NCBI GenBank assembly: GCA_018816815.1
Contig: JAHIVD010000018.1
Location: 1 to 33,201 of the forward strand
DNA from: Patescibacteria group bacterium
Lineage (GTDB): Bacteria > Patescibacteriota > Microgenomatia > Daviesbacterales > UBA10151
DNA length: 33,201 bases
Direction of reading: 5' to 3'
Each line of letters begins with the position of its first letter. Position 1 is the stretch's first letter. The notes beneath the pieces are model-generated. The model saw only the letters and a list, made by a program, of their open reading frames with translations. It had not been told where the DNA came from and ran no database searches. Of the stretch, positions 9,202 to 18,285 are shown piece after piece. Both the position numbers and the translations under genes were made by a program.

Positions 9202-9873
9202 TTATCCTATCTTATAACCAAAACCTCTTATAGTCTGTATCAACGCTTTTTTACTGGGAAACGGCTTATCTATCTTGTTTCTTAAATAACCAATATAGAC
9301 TTCCACGGTATTTGGCAATATATCAGCATTATAATCCCAAATATGAGAAATGATTTGTTCTTTTTTGAGAATCTGATTTTTATGTCTTAGGAGATATTCC
9401 AGGATAGCAAATTCCTTGCTTGAAAGGTTAATCACTTTCCCGTCCCTTTTCACTTCATAATTAAGGGTATCTAAACTCAAATCCTCAAAGAATAGCACCA
9501 ATCCAATAGAATCTTTTGGTCTTCTGGTTAGTGCTTTAACACGGGCTAGTAATTCCTCAAATGCAAAAGGCTTAACCAAATAATCGTCTGCACCGGCATT
9601 TAACCCTTCCACTTTTTCTGAAACTTGACCCTTAGCAGTAAGCATAAGTACTGGTGTATGAATGTTTTGCGCCCGCAGTTTTTTACAAATCTCCAAACCA
9701 TTTATCTCCGGCAGTAAAATATCCAGAATAATTAAATCGTAATCTTCAGAAGAAGCTAAATCATAACCTCTGCTACCCTCAAATGCCACATCTACTGCAA
9801 AGGATTCTTGTTCGAACCCTTTTTTAATCGAATTTGCAATCTTGTGTTCATCCTCCACCACCAGGATTCTCAT
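9202..9873 (-). CDS. OmpR/PhoB-family response regulator
   Basis: Receiver MRILVVEDEHKIA...LIILDILLPEINGLE...LTAKG...GADDYLVKPF; C-terminal winged helix ending IQTIRGFGYKIG. Confidence 0.96.
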   Translation of the reverse strand: MRILVVEDEHKIANSIKKGFEQESFAVDVAFEGSRGYDLASSEDYDLIILDILLPEINGLEICKKLRAQNIHTPVLMLTAKGQVSEKVEGLNAGADDYLVKPFAFEELLARVKALTRRPKDSIGLVLFFEDLSLDTLNYEVKRDGKVINLSSKEFAILEYLLRHKNQILKKEQIISHIWDYNADILPNTVEVYIGYLRNKIDKPFPSKKALIQTIRGFGYKIG

Positions 9874-9876
9874 AGC

Positions 9877-9909
9877 GGTATATTATACCCTCAAAACTGA
9901 GAAAAAGCT
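9877..9909 (-). promoter_or_regulatory. Promoter/operator region of the response regulator-kinase operon
   Basis: Minus strand AGCTTTTTCTCAG-9 nt-TATAAT-8 nt-ATG (9873). The -10 sits within the perfect palindrome GGTATA-T-TATACC (9877-9889). Confidence 0.55.
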
Positions 9910-9914
9910 GAAAG

Positions 9915-10790
9915 TTAAAATTGTTCCCTGGTAAAATACTCATATACTGCTTTGGATATTCCTGCTATGCCCTCCTGTGCGTTTTTAGGAAAATCGCTCT
10001 CTGAAAGAATTACTATTATATAGTCGCCACTGGGTGTATATACTATCCCTGCATCATGTTTAAACCGTCCAATCTCTCCGGTTTTATGAGCAATCTTGAT
10101 TTCGCCGGGTAAATATTTAGGCAAGCCTTCATTTAATTTTTGGTTTTGCAACAATTCAATCATCTTGTCTGAAAACTCAAAATCAACTAATTCTTTTAAT
10201 TCTTTTTTATATAGTTTCTCGTAAAAAAGAGCGACATCAAAAGGAGTGGTTGTCGGAAGATCATAATCAGTACCAATCAGTGATCCGGTAAAACCATTCT
10301 CTTCCAAGAAAGTCTTAACTGAAGATAATTTTATTTCATCGCTCAAAAGTAACGCTGCATAATTATGAGAAATAGTAATCATTTGATTTAATGCTTGAGA
10401 AACAGACAAAGAGATAAAACCTGTTTGTAATTCAGCTTCCTCGGGTTCAATACCAAATTTTTGATTCAACACCTCAATATTCCCAGATAAAACTTTATCT
10501 TCCCTTAAATCACCTTCTTTTATTTTTTGAAACACCACCCCCATCACCCAAAGTTTATATAAACTTCCTGCTGTAAAAACTTGATGTTCGTTTAATTGAT
10601 AACTCTCTCCGGTTTTAAGACTTCTAATTACTATCCCATACTCTCCCTCCAAGTCAGCCACTGCAAGTTCCATTGCATTTTTTAAAGAAGGCTTAGGTGG
10701 TTTAACTTTCTCTTTTTTTGAAAAACCTATTCCCAGCAAAAGAATAATTAGCACCAATAAGAAAATGGCTTTTTTAACAGAGATAGACAT
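9915..10790 (-). CDS. Class-A-beta-lactamase-fold serine hydrolase, N-terminally anchored
   Basis: SLYK (SxxK), SHN (SxN) and HKTGE (KTG) motifs plus an N-terminal TM. AGGAG Shine-Dalgarno (minus strand) 8 nt before the ATG. Confidence 0.85.
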   Translation of the reverse strand: MSISVKKAIFLLVLIILLLGIGFSKKEKVKPPKPSLKNAMELAVADLEGEYGIVIRSLKTGESYQLNEHQVFTAGSLYKLWVMGVVFQKIKEGDLREDKVLSGNIEVLNQKFGIEPEEAELQTGFISLSVSQALNQMITISHNYAALLLSDEIKLSSVKTFLEENGFTGSLIGTDYDLPTTTPFDVALFYEKLYKKELKELVDFEFSDKMIELLQNQKLNEGLPKYLPGEIKIAHKTGEIGRFKHDAGIVYTPSGDYIIVILSESDFPKNAQEGIAGISKAVYEYFTREQF

Positions 10791-10794
10791 TAAT

Positions 10795-10871
10795 GTAGCT
10801 CCTCTTTGTATACACTCTTTATATACCTTTTGTATATTCTTTTATATACTCATATATATAACTTGGAGCTA
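10795..10871 (-). promoter_or_regulatory. Phased tandem-repeat promoter region of the serine hydrolase
   Basis: Minus strand GTATATAAAAG / AATATACAAAAG / GTATATAAAGA / GTGTATACAAAGA, bounded by inverted repeat TAGCTCC...GGAGCTA. Confidence 0.6.
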
Positions 10872-11750
10872 GTGTAGAAAAAATCTTGTTTTACTTAACA
10901 AAAATTTCCTGATTGTCTCTTTTTTTATCACTAAATAAAAAATTACTACAACATATAAAACTCCCACAACAATGTCAAAAACATAATGTTCTCCAAAATA
11001 AATTAATGAGAACCAAATACCTAAAACATATGGTAACAATAGTAATCCTTTAGCTTTGTATTTCCGTACTAAAAAGAAAAGTGCCAGTAATGGATAAGCT
11101 GCATGAAGCGAAGGAACAGCTGCTACTAAGTTAGCACCGACAAGCCGATAAACAGTTGGCAAATCAATAGGATTGGGAAGATTTAAAAAAACTTGATCCA
11201 TAATTTTATAAACTTCCGGGATAATCCCTTTTTGACTAGCCATCCAAGGCGGCATGGCCGGAAAGAAAATATAAGTGAAAAAAGCTAAGTAAGACAGCAA
11301 AAGCAAAGCTAAAAAGAATTGGTTAAAAGTTTTCCGATCCTTTAACCAAAAGGCAAAACCTAAAAGTAGCGGAGTTATAAAATGCGACATATACAGCACT
11401 GTCCCTAAATAATCATACCAATGAACTATCCTGTCTGAAAAAAACAAAGCCTGTAAACTATTGGTCGGCAGACCACCAAAAAGTACTCTATCAAAATCAA
11501 TCATTGGATGAATATAGGCAACTTGGGTTAAATTGGGTACGAGTCCCCTTAAATAATCGTAACTTAACAAAAGTATAATCGGAATTGACCATTCCCGGAT
11601 AAATTGTTTTAACTTTCCTAAAAAAAGAGTGATTAGTAAAGCAGCAACAAAAAATAAATCCGGGGAAAACCAAGTCCCGTGCCAAATTAAAAATATGCTT
11701 ACCACTGTTAAATAAATCAGCGGCAAAAGAACAATTATTTTCCTATCCAC
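10869..11750 (-). CDS. PAP2-superfamily integral membrane protein (Aur1-like type), GTG start
   Basis: Multiple TM segments; PAP2 motifs AAVPSLHAAYPLL and YFGEHYVFDIVVG. Confidence 0.82.
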   Translation of the reverse strand: MDRKIIVLLPLIYLTVVSIFLIWHGTWFSPDLFFVAALLITLFLGKLKQFIREWSIPIILLLSYDYLRGLVPNLTQVAYIHPMIDFDRVLFGGLPTNSLQALFFSDRIVHWYDYLGTVLYMSHFITPLLLGFAFWLKDRKTFNQFFLALLLLSYLAFFTYIFFPAMPPWMASQKGIIPEVYKIMDQVFLNLPNPIDLPTVYRLVGANLVAAVPSLHAAYPLLALFFLVRKYKAKGLLLLPYVLGIWFSLIYFGEHYVFDIVVGVLYVVVIFYLVIKKETIRKFLLSKTRFFLH

Positions 11751-11854
11751 TTCCCCTTTCTTTTATAAATTTCGAAGATTGATAGTGTTAATTTTTAACT
11801 AGAACAAGATCATTGTCAATTGCCAACTGTTATTCTTTTTTACTAAGGAATTAT

Positions 11855-12724
11855 TTATTTCAAAGATTCAAATCTGAATAATTCCAAAAGAGAATCTCCT
11901 GTTCTTACACCCGGTCTAATCCGGTAAAGGAAAAACTTGTTTACATCAAGAGCAAAAACACCGTAAATTGCTGTTACTGCAGATTTAAATCCTGCTTTTT
12001 TAACAACACCAATAGTCTGATTATCAAAAGCCCCATAGGGGTAAGCAAAAGAGGTCACCTTGATTTCAAAATTGCTTTCAAGATATTCTTTACTTTGTTT
12101 TACTTCATACTCAACCCTATTCAGCGGTAGCCCACTCAAATAAGCATGATTCATAGTATGTGCCCCGATTTCCACCAAAGGGCTTTGTGCAATCTCTTTG
12201 AGTTGCCAAGTGGTTAAATTATTCGGCAGATCCAGGAAGTTTGGCACAATATATACTACTGCCTTAACTTGATATTTTTTTAAAATGGGAAATACATCCG
12301 TATAAAAATCCCTGTAGCCGTCGTCAAATGTTAAGATAACTGATTTCGGGTCAATGCTTGCTTTATCATCTAAAGCATTAGCTAAATCAGCAGTTGTAAT
12401 AAAAGAGATTCCTGCATTTTTTAAAGTTTTTATTTGCTGTTCAAAAATAAAAGGAACTATGTTAAGTGATTTGCGGATAGTATCCCCTTCATCTTTAACA
12501 TATTCCACATAATGATACAGAAGTATTGGTACCCGAAAAGATTTTTGAGGTTTTACATTTTTAATCGATTCTTGAACTTCTTTGGGTATTTCCACAACAC
12601 CAGGAATCGGTTTATTGAAATTTGATTCTTTAAGAATAAAAAAAGAAATCAGGGTTAAAAAAGTAAAGATAGTAAATAAGGTGAAATTTAATTGATTGGA
12701 CCGGTGTTTTTTTGCCATTGCCAT
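11855..12724 (-). CDS. Polysaccharide deacetylase (NodB homology domain)
   Basis: VPILLYHYV, LTFDDGYRDFY, GAHTMNHAYLS, FAYPYGAFD; N-terminal TM. Start could be 12724 or 12718. Confidence 0.92.
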   Translation of the reverse strand: MAMAKKHRSNQLNFTLFTIFTFLTLISFFILKESNFNKPIPGVVEIPKEVQESIKNVKPQKSFRVPILLYHYVEYVKDEGDTIRKSLNIVPFIFEQQIKTLKNAGISFITTADLANALDDKASIDPKSVILTFDDGYRDFYTDVFPILKKYQVKAVVYIVPNFLDLPNNLTTWQLKEIAQSPLVEIGAHTMNHAYLSGLPLNRVEYEVKQSKEYLESNFEIKVTSFAYPYGAFDNQTIGVVKKAGFKSAVTAIYGVFALDVNKFFLYRIRPGVRTGDSLLELFRFESLK

Positions 12725-12759
12725 TTAAATTGTACAAGAAACTTTATCTTTAGCATTTA

Positions 12760-13008
12760 CTACCCTTCAATATCAATCGTGGGTGGTGTTAGACCAACAG
12801 TGTTGACTGGATTTCCGCAGCAATCATATCTTTGATCCCCTATTGTGACAGCTGAAGGTATCGGAAATTTTTTATCTCCTTCTCTTCTAAAAGTTTCTCT
12901 CCGGGCATCATCAAGAAGTTTCCTTCTGCTTCTACGAAGATCTGGTGAAATTGGTAATAGTTCTTCGACTGGTTTAACCACTCTCCTGCTTATTCTAACT
13001 TCTGCCAT
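12760..13008 (-). CDS. Hypothetical 82-aa protein
   Basis: Open frame with its own divergent upstream region. Basic N-terminal half, CCGNPV motif near the C-terminus. No family recognised. Confidence 0.5.
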   Translation of the reverse strand: MAEVRISRRVVKPVEELLPISPDLRRSRRKLLDDARRETFRREGDKKFPIPSAVTIGDQRYDCCGNPVNTVGLTPPTIDIEG

Positions 13009-13039
13009 AGATGTTTATTCTATACTAAAAGTATACATG

Positions 13040-13067
13040 TTGCTTGATGCTGTATTTATGATATATT
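13040..13067 (+). promoter_or_regulatory. Putative purM promoter
   Basis: TTGCTT (13040-13045), 16 nt, TATATT (13062-13067), 13 nt to ATG 13081. No Shine-Dalgarno. Confidence 0.45.
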
Positions 13068-13080
13068 AAACACATCAACG

Positions 13081-14196
13081 ATGCAAAAAAAACAACCCAT
13101 TACCTACTCTCAAGTCGGCGATGACTACAATACCAAAGACCCGATTAAAAAATTAGCTCAGACTGCTGCTGCTTCAACTGCCAAACACTTAAAAGAAACA
13201 TTTAATTACGACGAAATACCGGGCAGCCATGGAGAATCTGCTTTCGTTTGGCAAGTAAGTGAAAATACATTTATGGCCTCAGTAATTGAAGGATTGGGAA
13301 CTAAAAACCTGATAGCTGATGAGATGCGGAAAATAACAGGAAAAACTTATTACGATATTATTGCCCACGACTGTGTTGCTACAATAATAAATGATCTTAC
13401 TACATCAGGCGCAAAACCGCTTGTTCTGCATGCATATTGGGCGATTGAGGATAATAGTTTTTTGCAAGATAAAAAGCGCATGGAAGATTTAATCCAGGGC
13501 TGGAAAACTGCTTGCGACAAATCCGGAGTAGCTTGGGGCGGCGGAGAAACCCCTACACTAAAAGGGATTATTAGGCCAGGAACTATTGACTTGGCAGGAT
13601 CCGCAATAGGAATCATAAATCCAGCCAAAAGAAGAATAACTGCAGATAAAATAAGACCGGGAGATCGAATTATTTTCTTAAAGAGTAACGGCATTAATGC
13701 AAATGGTATTTCACTTGCCAGAGCAATTTCAAAAAAATTGCCTGAAGGATACGCAACAAAGTTGCCAAGCAACACAATGTTTGGGCAGTCCCTTTTAACT
13801 AAAACTAATATTTATGCGAATATGATTCAGGATCTATTAGATAATGAAGTAGATATACACTATATCTCTAATATAACCGGCCACGGACTTCGTAAAGTGA
13901 TGCGTGCATTGCAAAATTTTGTTTACATCATAGAAAAGGTATATCCTGTTCCAGAATTATTTTTATTCATTCAGCAACATGCAAATTTATTGGACAAAGA
14001 AATGTATAAAACCTACAACATGGGGCAAGACTATGCAATTTTTGTACCTACAAAAGATGTTGAAAAAACACAAAACATAATTTCTAAAAATGGATTTAAA
14101 AGTTTAAATGCTGGATACATAGAAAAAGGGGGAAGACAGGTAATTATAAAACCAAAAAATATTATTTTTGAAGGTAAAACTTTAGACCTCCGCTAA
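13081..14196 (+). CDS. purM: Phosphoribosylformylglycinamidine cyclo-ligase (AIR synthetase)
   Basis: ITYSQVGDDYNTKDPIKKL, EGLGTKNLIADEM, GWGGGETPTLKGII, NGISLARAI, SNITGHGLRKVMR. Confidence 0.93.
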   Translation: MQKKQPITYSQVGDDYNTKDPIKKLAQTAAASTAKHLKETFNYDEIPGSHGESAFVWQVSENTFMASVIEGLGTKNLIADEMRKITGKTYYDIIAHDCVATIINDLTTSGAKPLVLHAYWAIEDNSFLQDKKRMEDLIQGWKTACDKSGVAWGGGETPTLKGIIRPGTIDLAGSAIGIINPAKRRITADKIRPGDRIIFLKSNGINANGISLARAISKKLPEGYATKLPSNTMFGQSLLTKTNIYANMIQDLLDNEVDIHYISNITGHGLRKVMRALQNFVYIIEKVYPVPELFLFIQQHANLLDKEMYKTYNMGQDYAIFVPTKDVEKTQNIISKNGFKSLNAGYIEKGGRQVIIKPKNIIFEGKTLDLR

Positions 14197-14200
14197 TTCC

Positions 14201-15181
14201 TTACCAATCTCTATCTTGATAAGTCTTGGGGATAAGTGTTTCAGACATAGAATCACCACTATAAATGCATTTGATGGCCTCTGCTAAAAGTTTAGCAACA
14301 GAAATAATAGCAACCTTCGGATTCTCTTGAATTTCCTTTTTAAGAGGCACTGTATCTGCTATATAAACTTTTTCTAAAGAAGAATCATTAATTCTTTGTA
14401 TTGCTGGATCAGAAAATAATCCGTGAGTAGCAGCAACAGAAACACTTTTTGCTCCTCTTTCTTTAATTAATTTTGCAGCATCACAAATTGTTCCTGCCGT
14501 ATCAATCATATCATCAACAATTAACACATCTTTATCCTCAACTTCGCCGATGATACCTAATATGTGACTAACATTTTTTTTCATTACATCCCTCTCTTTA
14601 AACACTATAGCAACTCCGTCAGCATCTAAAAGATTCGCATAAAATGTGGCTTTGGGAACACCACCTTTGTCAGGAGAAGCAATAATTAAATTTGACGGGA
14701 AACGTTTGCGAAGTTGCTCCAAGAGAGAATAACTGCTGTATAGATTATCCCAGGGAATTTCTACAAATCCCGGCTGCTGCTCACTGTGAATATCAATCGT
14801 TAATATTCTATCTGCTCCTGATGATTCAATTAATCTTGCTATTAAAGATGCTGATATGGGAACCCTGGGTCTATCTTTTCTGTCCTGTCTGGAATAGCCA
14901 AAATAAGGAATAATCGCTGAAATCTCTGAAGCGGATGATCTTCTTGCTGCATCTATAATCAACAAAAGTTCCATGATATTTGAATCAGTTGGCGGACAAG
15001 TTGGCTGTATTATAAAAACATCTCTTTTCCGTAAATTCTCGGGGATAATAATTCTTTTCTCGCCGTTAGCAAAAACAGTTACAGTTTCATCAATATTTTT
15101 TCCCAAAATTTCAGCAATATCTTTGGCAAGTTTAAGATTTGCAGTTCCTGTTAAAAGCACAAAACCATTTGTATTTGGCAT
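14201..15181 (-). CDS. prs: Ribose-phosphate pyrophosphokinase
   Basis: FANGEKRIIIPENLRKRDVFIIQPTCPPTDSNIMELLLIIDAARRSSASEISAIIPYFGYSRQDRKDRPR; PRPP loop VLIVDDMIDTAGTI. Confidence 0.97.
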   Translation of the reverse strand: MPNTNGFVLLTGTANLKLAKDIAEILGKNIDETVTVFANGEKRIIIPENLRKRDVFIIQPTCPPTDSNIMELLLIIDAARRSSASEISAIIPYFGYSRQDRKDRPRVPISASLIARLIESSGADRILTIDIHSEQQPGFVEIPWDNLYSSYSLLEQLRKRFPSNLIIASPDKGGVPKATFYANLLDADGVAIVFKERDVMKKNVSHILGIIGEVEDKDVLIVDDMIDTAGTICDAAKLIKERGAKSVSVAATHGLFSDPAIQRINDSSLEKVYIADTVPLKKEIQENPKVAIISVAKLLAEAIKCIYSGDSMSETLIPKTYQDRDW

Positions 15182-15186
15182 ACACT

Positions 15187-15270
15187 TTAATCTAAATTAT
15201 ATAGGTCTTCTAAACCTTTTGCAAACTCTAATTCATTTTCTAAGTCAAACCATGCAATATTATTATTCAT
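15187..15270 (-). CDS. Candidate short ORF upstream of prs (27 aa: MNNNIAWFDLENELEFAKGLEDLYNLD)
   Basis: Open frame with protein-like composition in an otherwise very AT-rich spacer. It may be a remnant, and it overlaps the proposed prs promoter. Confidence 0.25.
   Translation of the reverse strand: MNNNIAWFDLENELEFAKGLEDLYNLD
15196..15224 (-). promoter_or_regulatory. Putative prs promoter
   Basis: Minus strand TTGCAA, 17 nt, TATAAT, 14 nt to ATG 15181. Confidence 0.5.
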
Positions 15271-15287
15271 CTTTGTTAACTTATCAT

Positions 15288-15327
15288 ATTTAAAAATCAA
15301 TATCCTAAAAATTTAAAAATCATTATC
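15288..15327. repeat. 17-nt direct repeat upstream of prs
   Basis: ATTTAAAAATCAATATC (15288-15304) and ATTTAAAAATCATTATC (15311-15327), one mismatch, 23-bp register. Confidence 0.7.
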
Positions 15328-15408
15328 ATAAAACCAGATTAAGGAATTAAAGCTCTTAGAATAGTTCATGCAAATAATAATTCAGATACAAATAAAATGT
15401 CCAATTTA

Positions 15409-16377
15409 CTAAAAAACAATTTCCTTTAAGTTATCTTTAATTCTTTTTTTTACATTTTTTGTTAAATCCGGCACAAATTTTTTTCCGATGATTTTTTCAT
15501 AAATTCCCATATAAAGCATGCTCATTTTAGCAATAAATTCTGAAGGCATCTTAGGAATCTTTCCTTTTCCTGTAAACCCTTGTTTTTTAAACCAAATCCG
15601 AAGGGGTTCTTTATCATTGCTTTCCGGTTCTTTACCAAGAGAAAATCTTTTTTTATAAGTCTTTTTGATCCAATATCTGGATGAATCAGGAGTATGGATT
15701 TCATCAACTAAAACTAACTCTCCATTTTTATCAATACCAAACTCATATTTGGTGTCAACCAAAATTATTCCAGCTCTGTCGCAAATCTTTTGTCCTCTTT
15801 CAAAAAGCGCCAAAGTTGTCTCTTTCATTTGTTTCCAAATTTTAGGAGAAACAATTTTCCGTTTAATTATCTCATCCCCTGTTAATCTTTCATCATGTCC
15901 CTGTCCTGCTTTAGTAGTTGGAGTAATAATCGGTTCCGATAATTTCTGATTTTTCCGTAAACCTTCCGGAAACTTAATCCCATAAATAACCCTGTTTCCT
16001 TTTTCATAAGAACCCCAAATCGACGTATCAGTTACTCCGGTAATATAACCCCTAACCACCATTTCAATAGGAATAATTTTACAGCTTCTAACAAGCATTA
16101 CATTGGGGTCAGGAACTAAAATCAAATGATTGGGAACAATATCAGCAGTTTTACTAAACCAGAATTCAGAAATCCGGGTAAGCACTTGTCCTTTAAAAGG
16201 AATGTAACCCAGCACCCGGTCAAAAGCGGATTGCCTATCCGTAGTAATAATTACTCTTTTATCACCCATTGTATAATTATCACGGACTTTACCTTGATAT
16301 CTTTTACCAAGGTTTGTAATCATTACTTTCTTAAGAGTAAAAGGAATGTTTTCAATAATTTTTTGCCTGCTAATCAT
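15409..16377 (-). CDS. purC: Phosphoribosylaminoimidazole-succinocarboxamide synthase (SAICAR synthetase)
   Basis: [83 protein letters not shown]. Confidence 0.96.
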   Translation of the reverse strand: MISRQKIIENIPFTLKKVMITNLGKRYQGKVRDNYTMGDKRVIITTDRQSAFDRVLGYIPFKGQVLTRISEFWFSKTADIVPNHLILVPDPNVMLVRSCKIIPIEMVVRGYITGVTDTSIWGSYEKGNRVIYGIKFPEGLRKNQKLSEPIITPTTKAGQGHDERLTGDEIIKRKIVSPKIWKQMKETTLALFERGQKICDRAGIILVDTKYEFGIDKNGELVLVDEIHTPDSSRYWIKKTYKKRFSLGKEPESNDKEPLRIWFKKQGFTGKGKIPKMPSEFIAKMSMLYMGIYEKIIGKKFVPDLTKNVKKRIKDNLKEIVF

Positions 16378-16857
16378 TTATTTTTTAAGATTCCTTGATT
16401 TTTCTTCCACACCTTTAGCTAACTTTTTCTTGTATGCTATCAGTTTGTCTTCCAGATTTTTATCGCTGGTTGCTAAAATTTGTACAGCCAAGATTCCTGC
16501 ATTCAAAGCACCATTGATGGCAACTGTTGCCACCGGAATCCCTGGCGGCATCTGCAAAGTTGATAAAAGTGAATCTATCCCCTCCAGCGCTCCGGCTTGT
16601 ATCGGAACTCCAATGACCGGCAAGGAAAACTCTGCTGCAACTGCTCCTGCCAAATGAGCAGCTAGTCCTGCACCGGCAATAATCACTTTTACCTCATCTG
16701 TTTTTGCTTTTTCTATTAATTTTCTTGTCCTGTCCGGTGATCTATGAGCGGAGGAAATTGTCATTTCATATTCAACCCCGAATTCATCCAAGACTTTGCA
16801 TGCACTGCACATCACCCCTAAATCAGAATCCGAAGCAGCGATAATTAAGACTTTCAT
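16378..16857 (-). CDS. purE: 5-(carboxyamino)imidazole ribonucleotide mutase / AIR carboxylase, class I-like
   Basis: [68 protein letters not shown]. Confidence 0.94.
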   Translation of the reverse strand: MKVLIIAASDSDLGVMCSACKVLDEFGVEYEMTISSAHRSPDRTRKLIEKAKTDEVKVIIAGAGLAAHLAGAVAAEFSLPVIGVPIQAGALEGIDSLLSTLQMPPGIPVATVAINGALNAGILAVQILATSDKNLEDKLIAYKKKLAKGVEEKSRNLKK

Positions 16858-18245
16858 GACGTTATTTTCTTTATTTGTCCTGCCAAAGTCAATACCTTTT
16901 CTTTTGCGTTACCAATATGATTTTTTGCATCCAATATTTCTGAAACTTCTATTGGTTTTAGATATTGTCCAATGTTAGGGTCTTCTGTTAATAAATCTTT
17001 CATTGGGTTGGGATCACCATTTTGAATTATCTCCCATGCCTTCATTGAAATTTCTCTTAAAACTTCATGCATCCTCTGTCTGTCTGCACCCTTTTTAACA
17101 GCTTCAATAATAATCCCTTCGCTTGCTGAAAAAGGCCAGTAGATTTCAAGATTTTTATTTATTTTTCTTTCATTAATGATTAATCCGTTAACAATACTAA
17201 TACTGGAAATTAACATTTCATCCAGACTTAAAAACATTTCAGGAATAGCTGTTCTCCTGTTTGCTGAATCATCTAAAGTCCGCTCCAAAAGCATATTGGA
17301 GGCATTATCCCATGCTATCCGGGACAGATTAACCACTAACCTACTAAGCGAACATATTTTTTCAGCTTTAATGGGATTTTTCTTAAAAGGCATAGCTGAT
17401 GAACCAACCTGTAAACTGCCAAAAGGTTCCTGCCACTCACCAATAGCAGGTGACTGCATTATTCTTAAATCAAAAGCGAATTTATTCAGAGACTGGGCAA
17501 TTGAAGCTAACAAATCAGCAATCCAAACTTCTATTTTCCTCGGAGCAGTCTGATTGGTTATTTCTGCTGCCTTAATTCCTAAATCGCTCATGATTTCATC
17601 TTCCAACTCTTTTGCTCTTTTTTTATCTAGTAGCGCTACAAAGCTGGCTCCGGTTCCAACCGCTCCTTTTATCCCTTTACCTGCTAAATTCTTTTTAATG
17701 AATTGCAAAAACTCTAAATCCATTAATAGATCCTGCGAATAAAAAGCAAATCTATAACCTAAAGTTGTTGGTTCTGCCGGCTGTAAATGGGTATAACCCA
17801 TACAAGGAAGTTCGGCATACTTTTCCAGTTTCAAAGAAAACGCAATCAACACCTCTGAAAGTCTTTTTTCAATTATGTTAAGTGCCTTTTGAATCCTGAT
17901 AGTCTCGGCATTATCAGATATATCCATACTTGTAGCGCCAAGGTGAATTTTGCCGCCGCCGATTTTAGCTTTTTCTGCAAATTCTCTAATTGCTGCAACT
18001 ACGTCATGACTGATGTCTTTTTCTATTTCCCAAATCCTTTTTATATCTATATTATTCTGATTTTTTTCCAAATCCATGAGTTCTTCCTTGGAAACCAAGC
18101 CTTTTTTGTGTTCTGCCCGGGCCAGTGCTACCCAAATTTTTCTCCATAATTTGTATTTGTTTTCTTCAGAGAAGATTTGGCGCATTTTTTCCGAACCGTA
18201 ACGCCATGAAAACGGACTTTGATAATTTAAATAATTACTATTCAT
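16854..18245 (-). CDS. purB: Adenylosuccinate lyase
   Basis: GATSMDISDNAETIRI, MGYTHLQPAEPTTLGYR, signature VGSSAMPFKKNPIKAEKICSL. Confidence 0.96.
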   Translation of the reverse strand: MNSNYLNYQSPFSWRYGSEKMRQIFSEENKYKLWRKIWVALARAEHKKGLVSKEELMDLEKNQNNIDIKRIWEIEKDISHDVVAAIREFAEKAKIGGGKIHLGATSMDISDNAETIRIQKALNIIEKRLSEVLIAFSLKLEKYAELPCMGYTHLQPAEPTTLGYRFAFYSQDLLMDLEFLQFIKKNLAGKGIKGAVGTGASFVALLDKKRAKELEDEIMSDLGIKAAEITNQTAPRKIEVWIADLLASIAQSLNKFAFDLRIMQSPAIGEWQEPFGSLQVGSSAMPFKKNPIKAEKICSLSRLVVNLSRIAWDNASNMLLERTLDDSANRRTAIPEMFLSLDEMLISSISIVNGLIINERKINKNLEIYWPFSASEGIIIEAVKKGADRQRMHEVLREISMKAWEIIQNGDPNPMKDLLTEDPNIGQYLKPIEVSEILDAKNHIGNAKEKVLTLAGQIKKITS

Positions 18246-18285
18246 AATCCTTTTCTTATATAACCCTTACAGGATAACATAAGTA

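Noticed and set aside
9915-10790. True class A beta-lactamase / resistance gene
   Set aside because: The Glu166-type ExxN motif is not visible in the omega loop, so only the fold-level call is supported.
11770-11815. Terminator between the deacetylase and PAP2 genes (GTTAA-TTT-TTAAC)
   Set aside because: Short, pure A/T stem without a G/C core or a convincing following U-tract.
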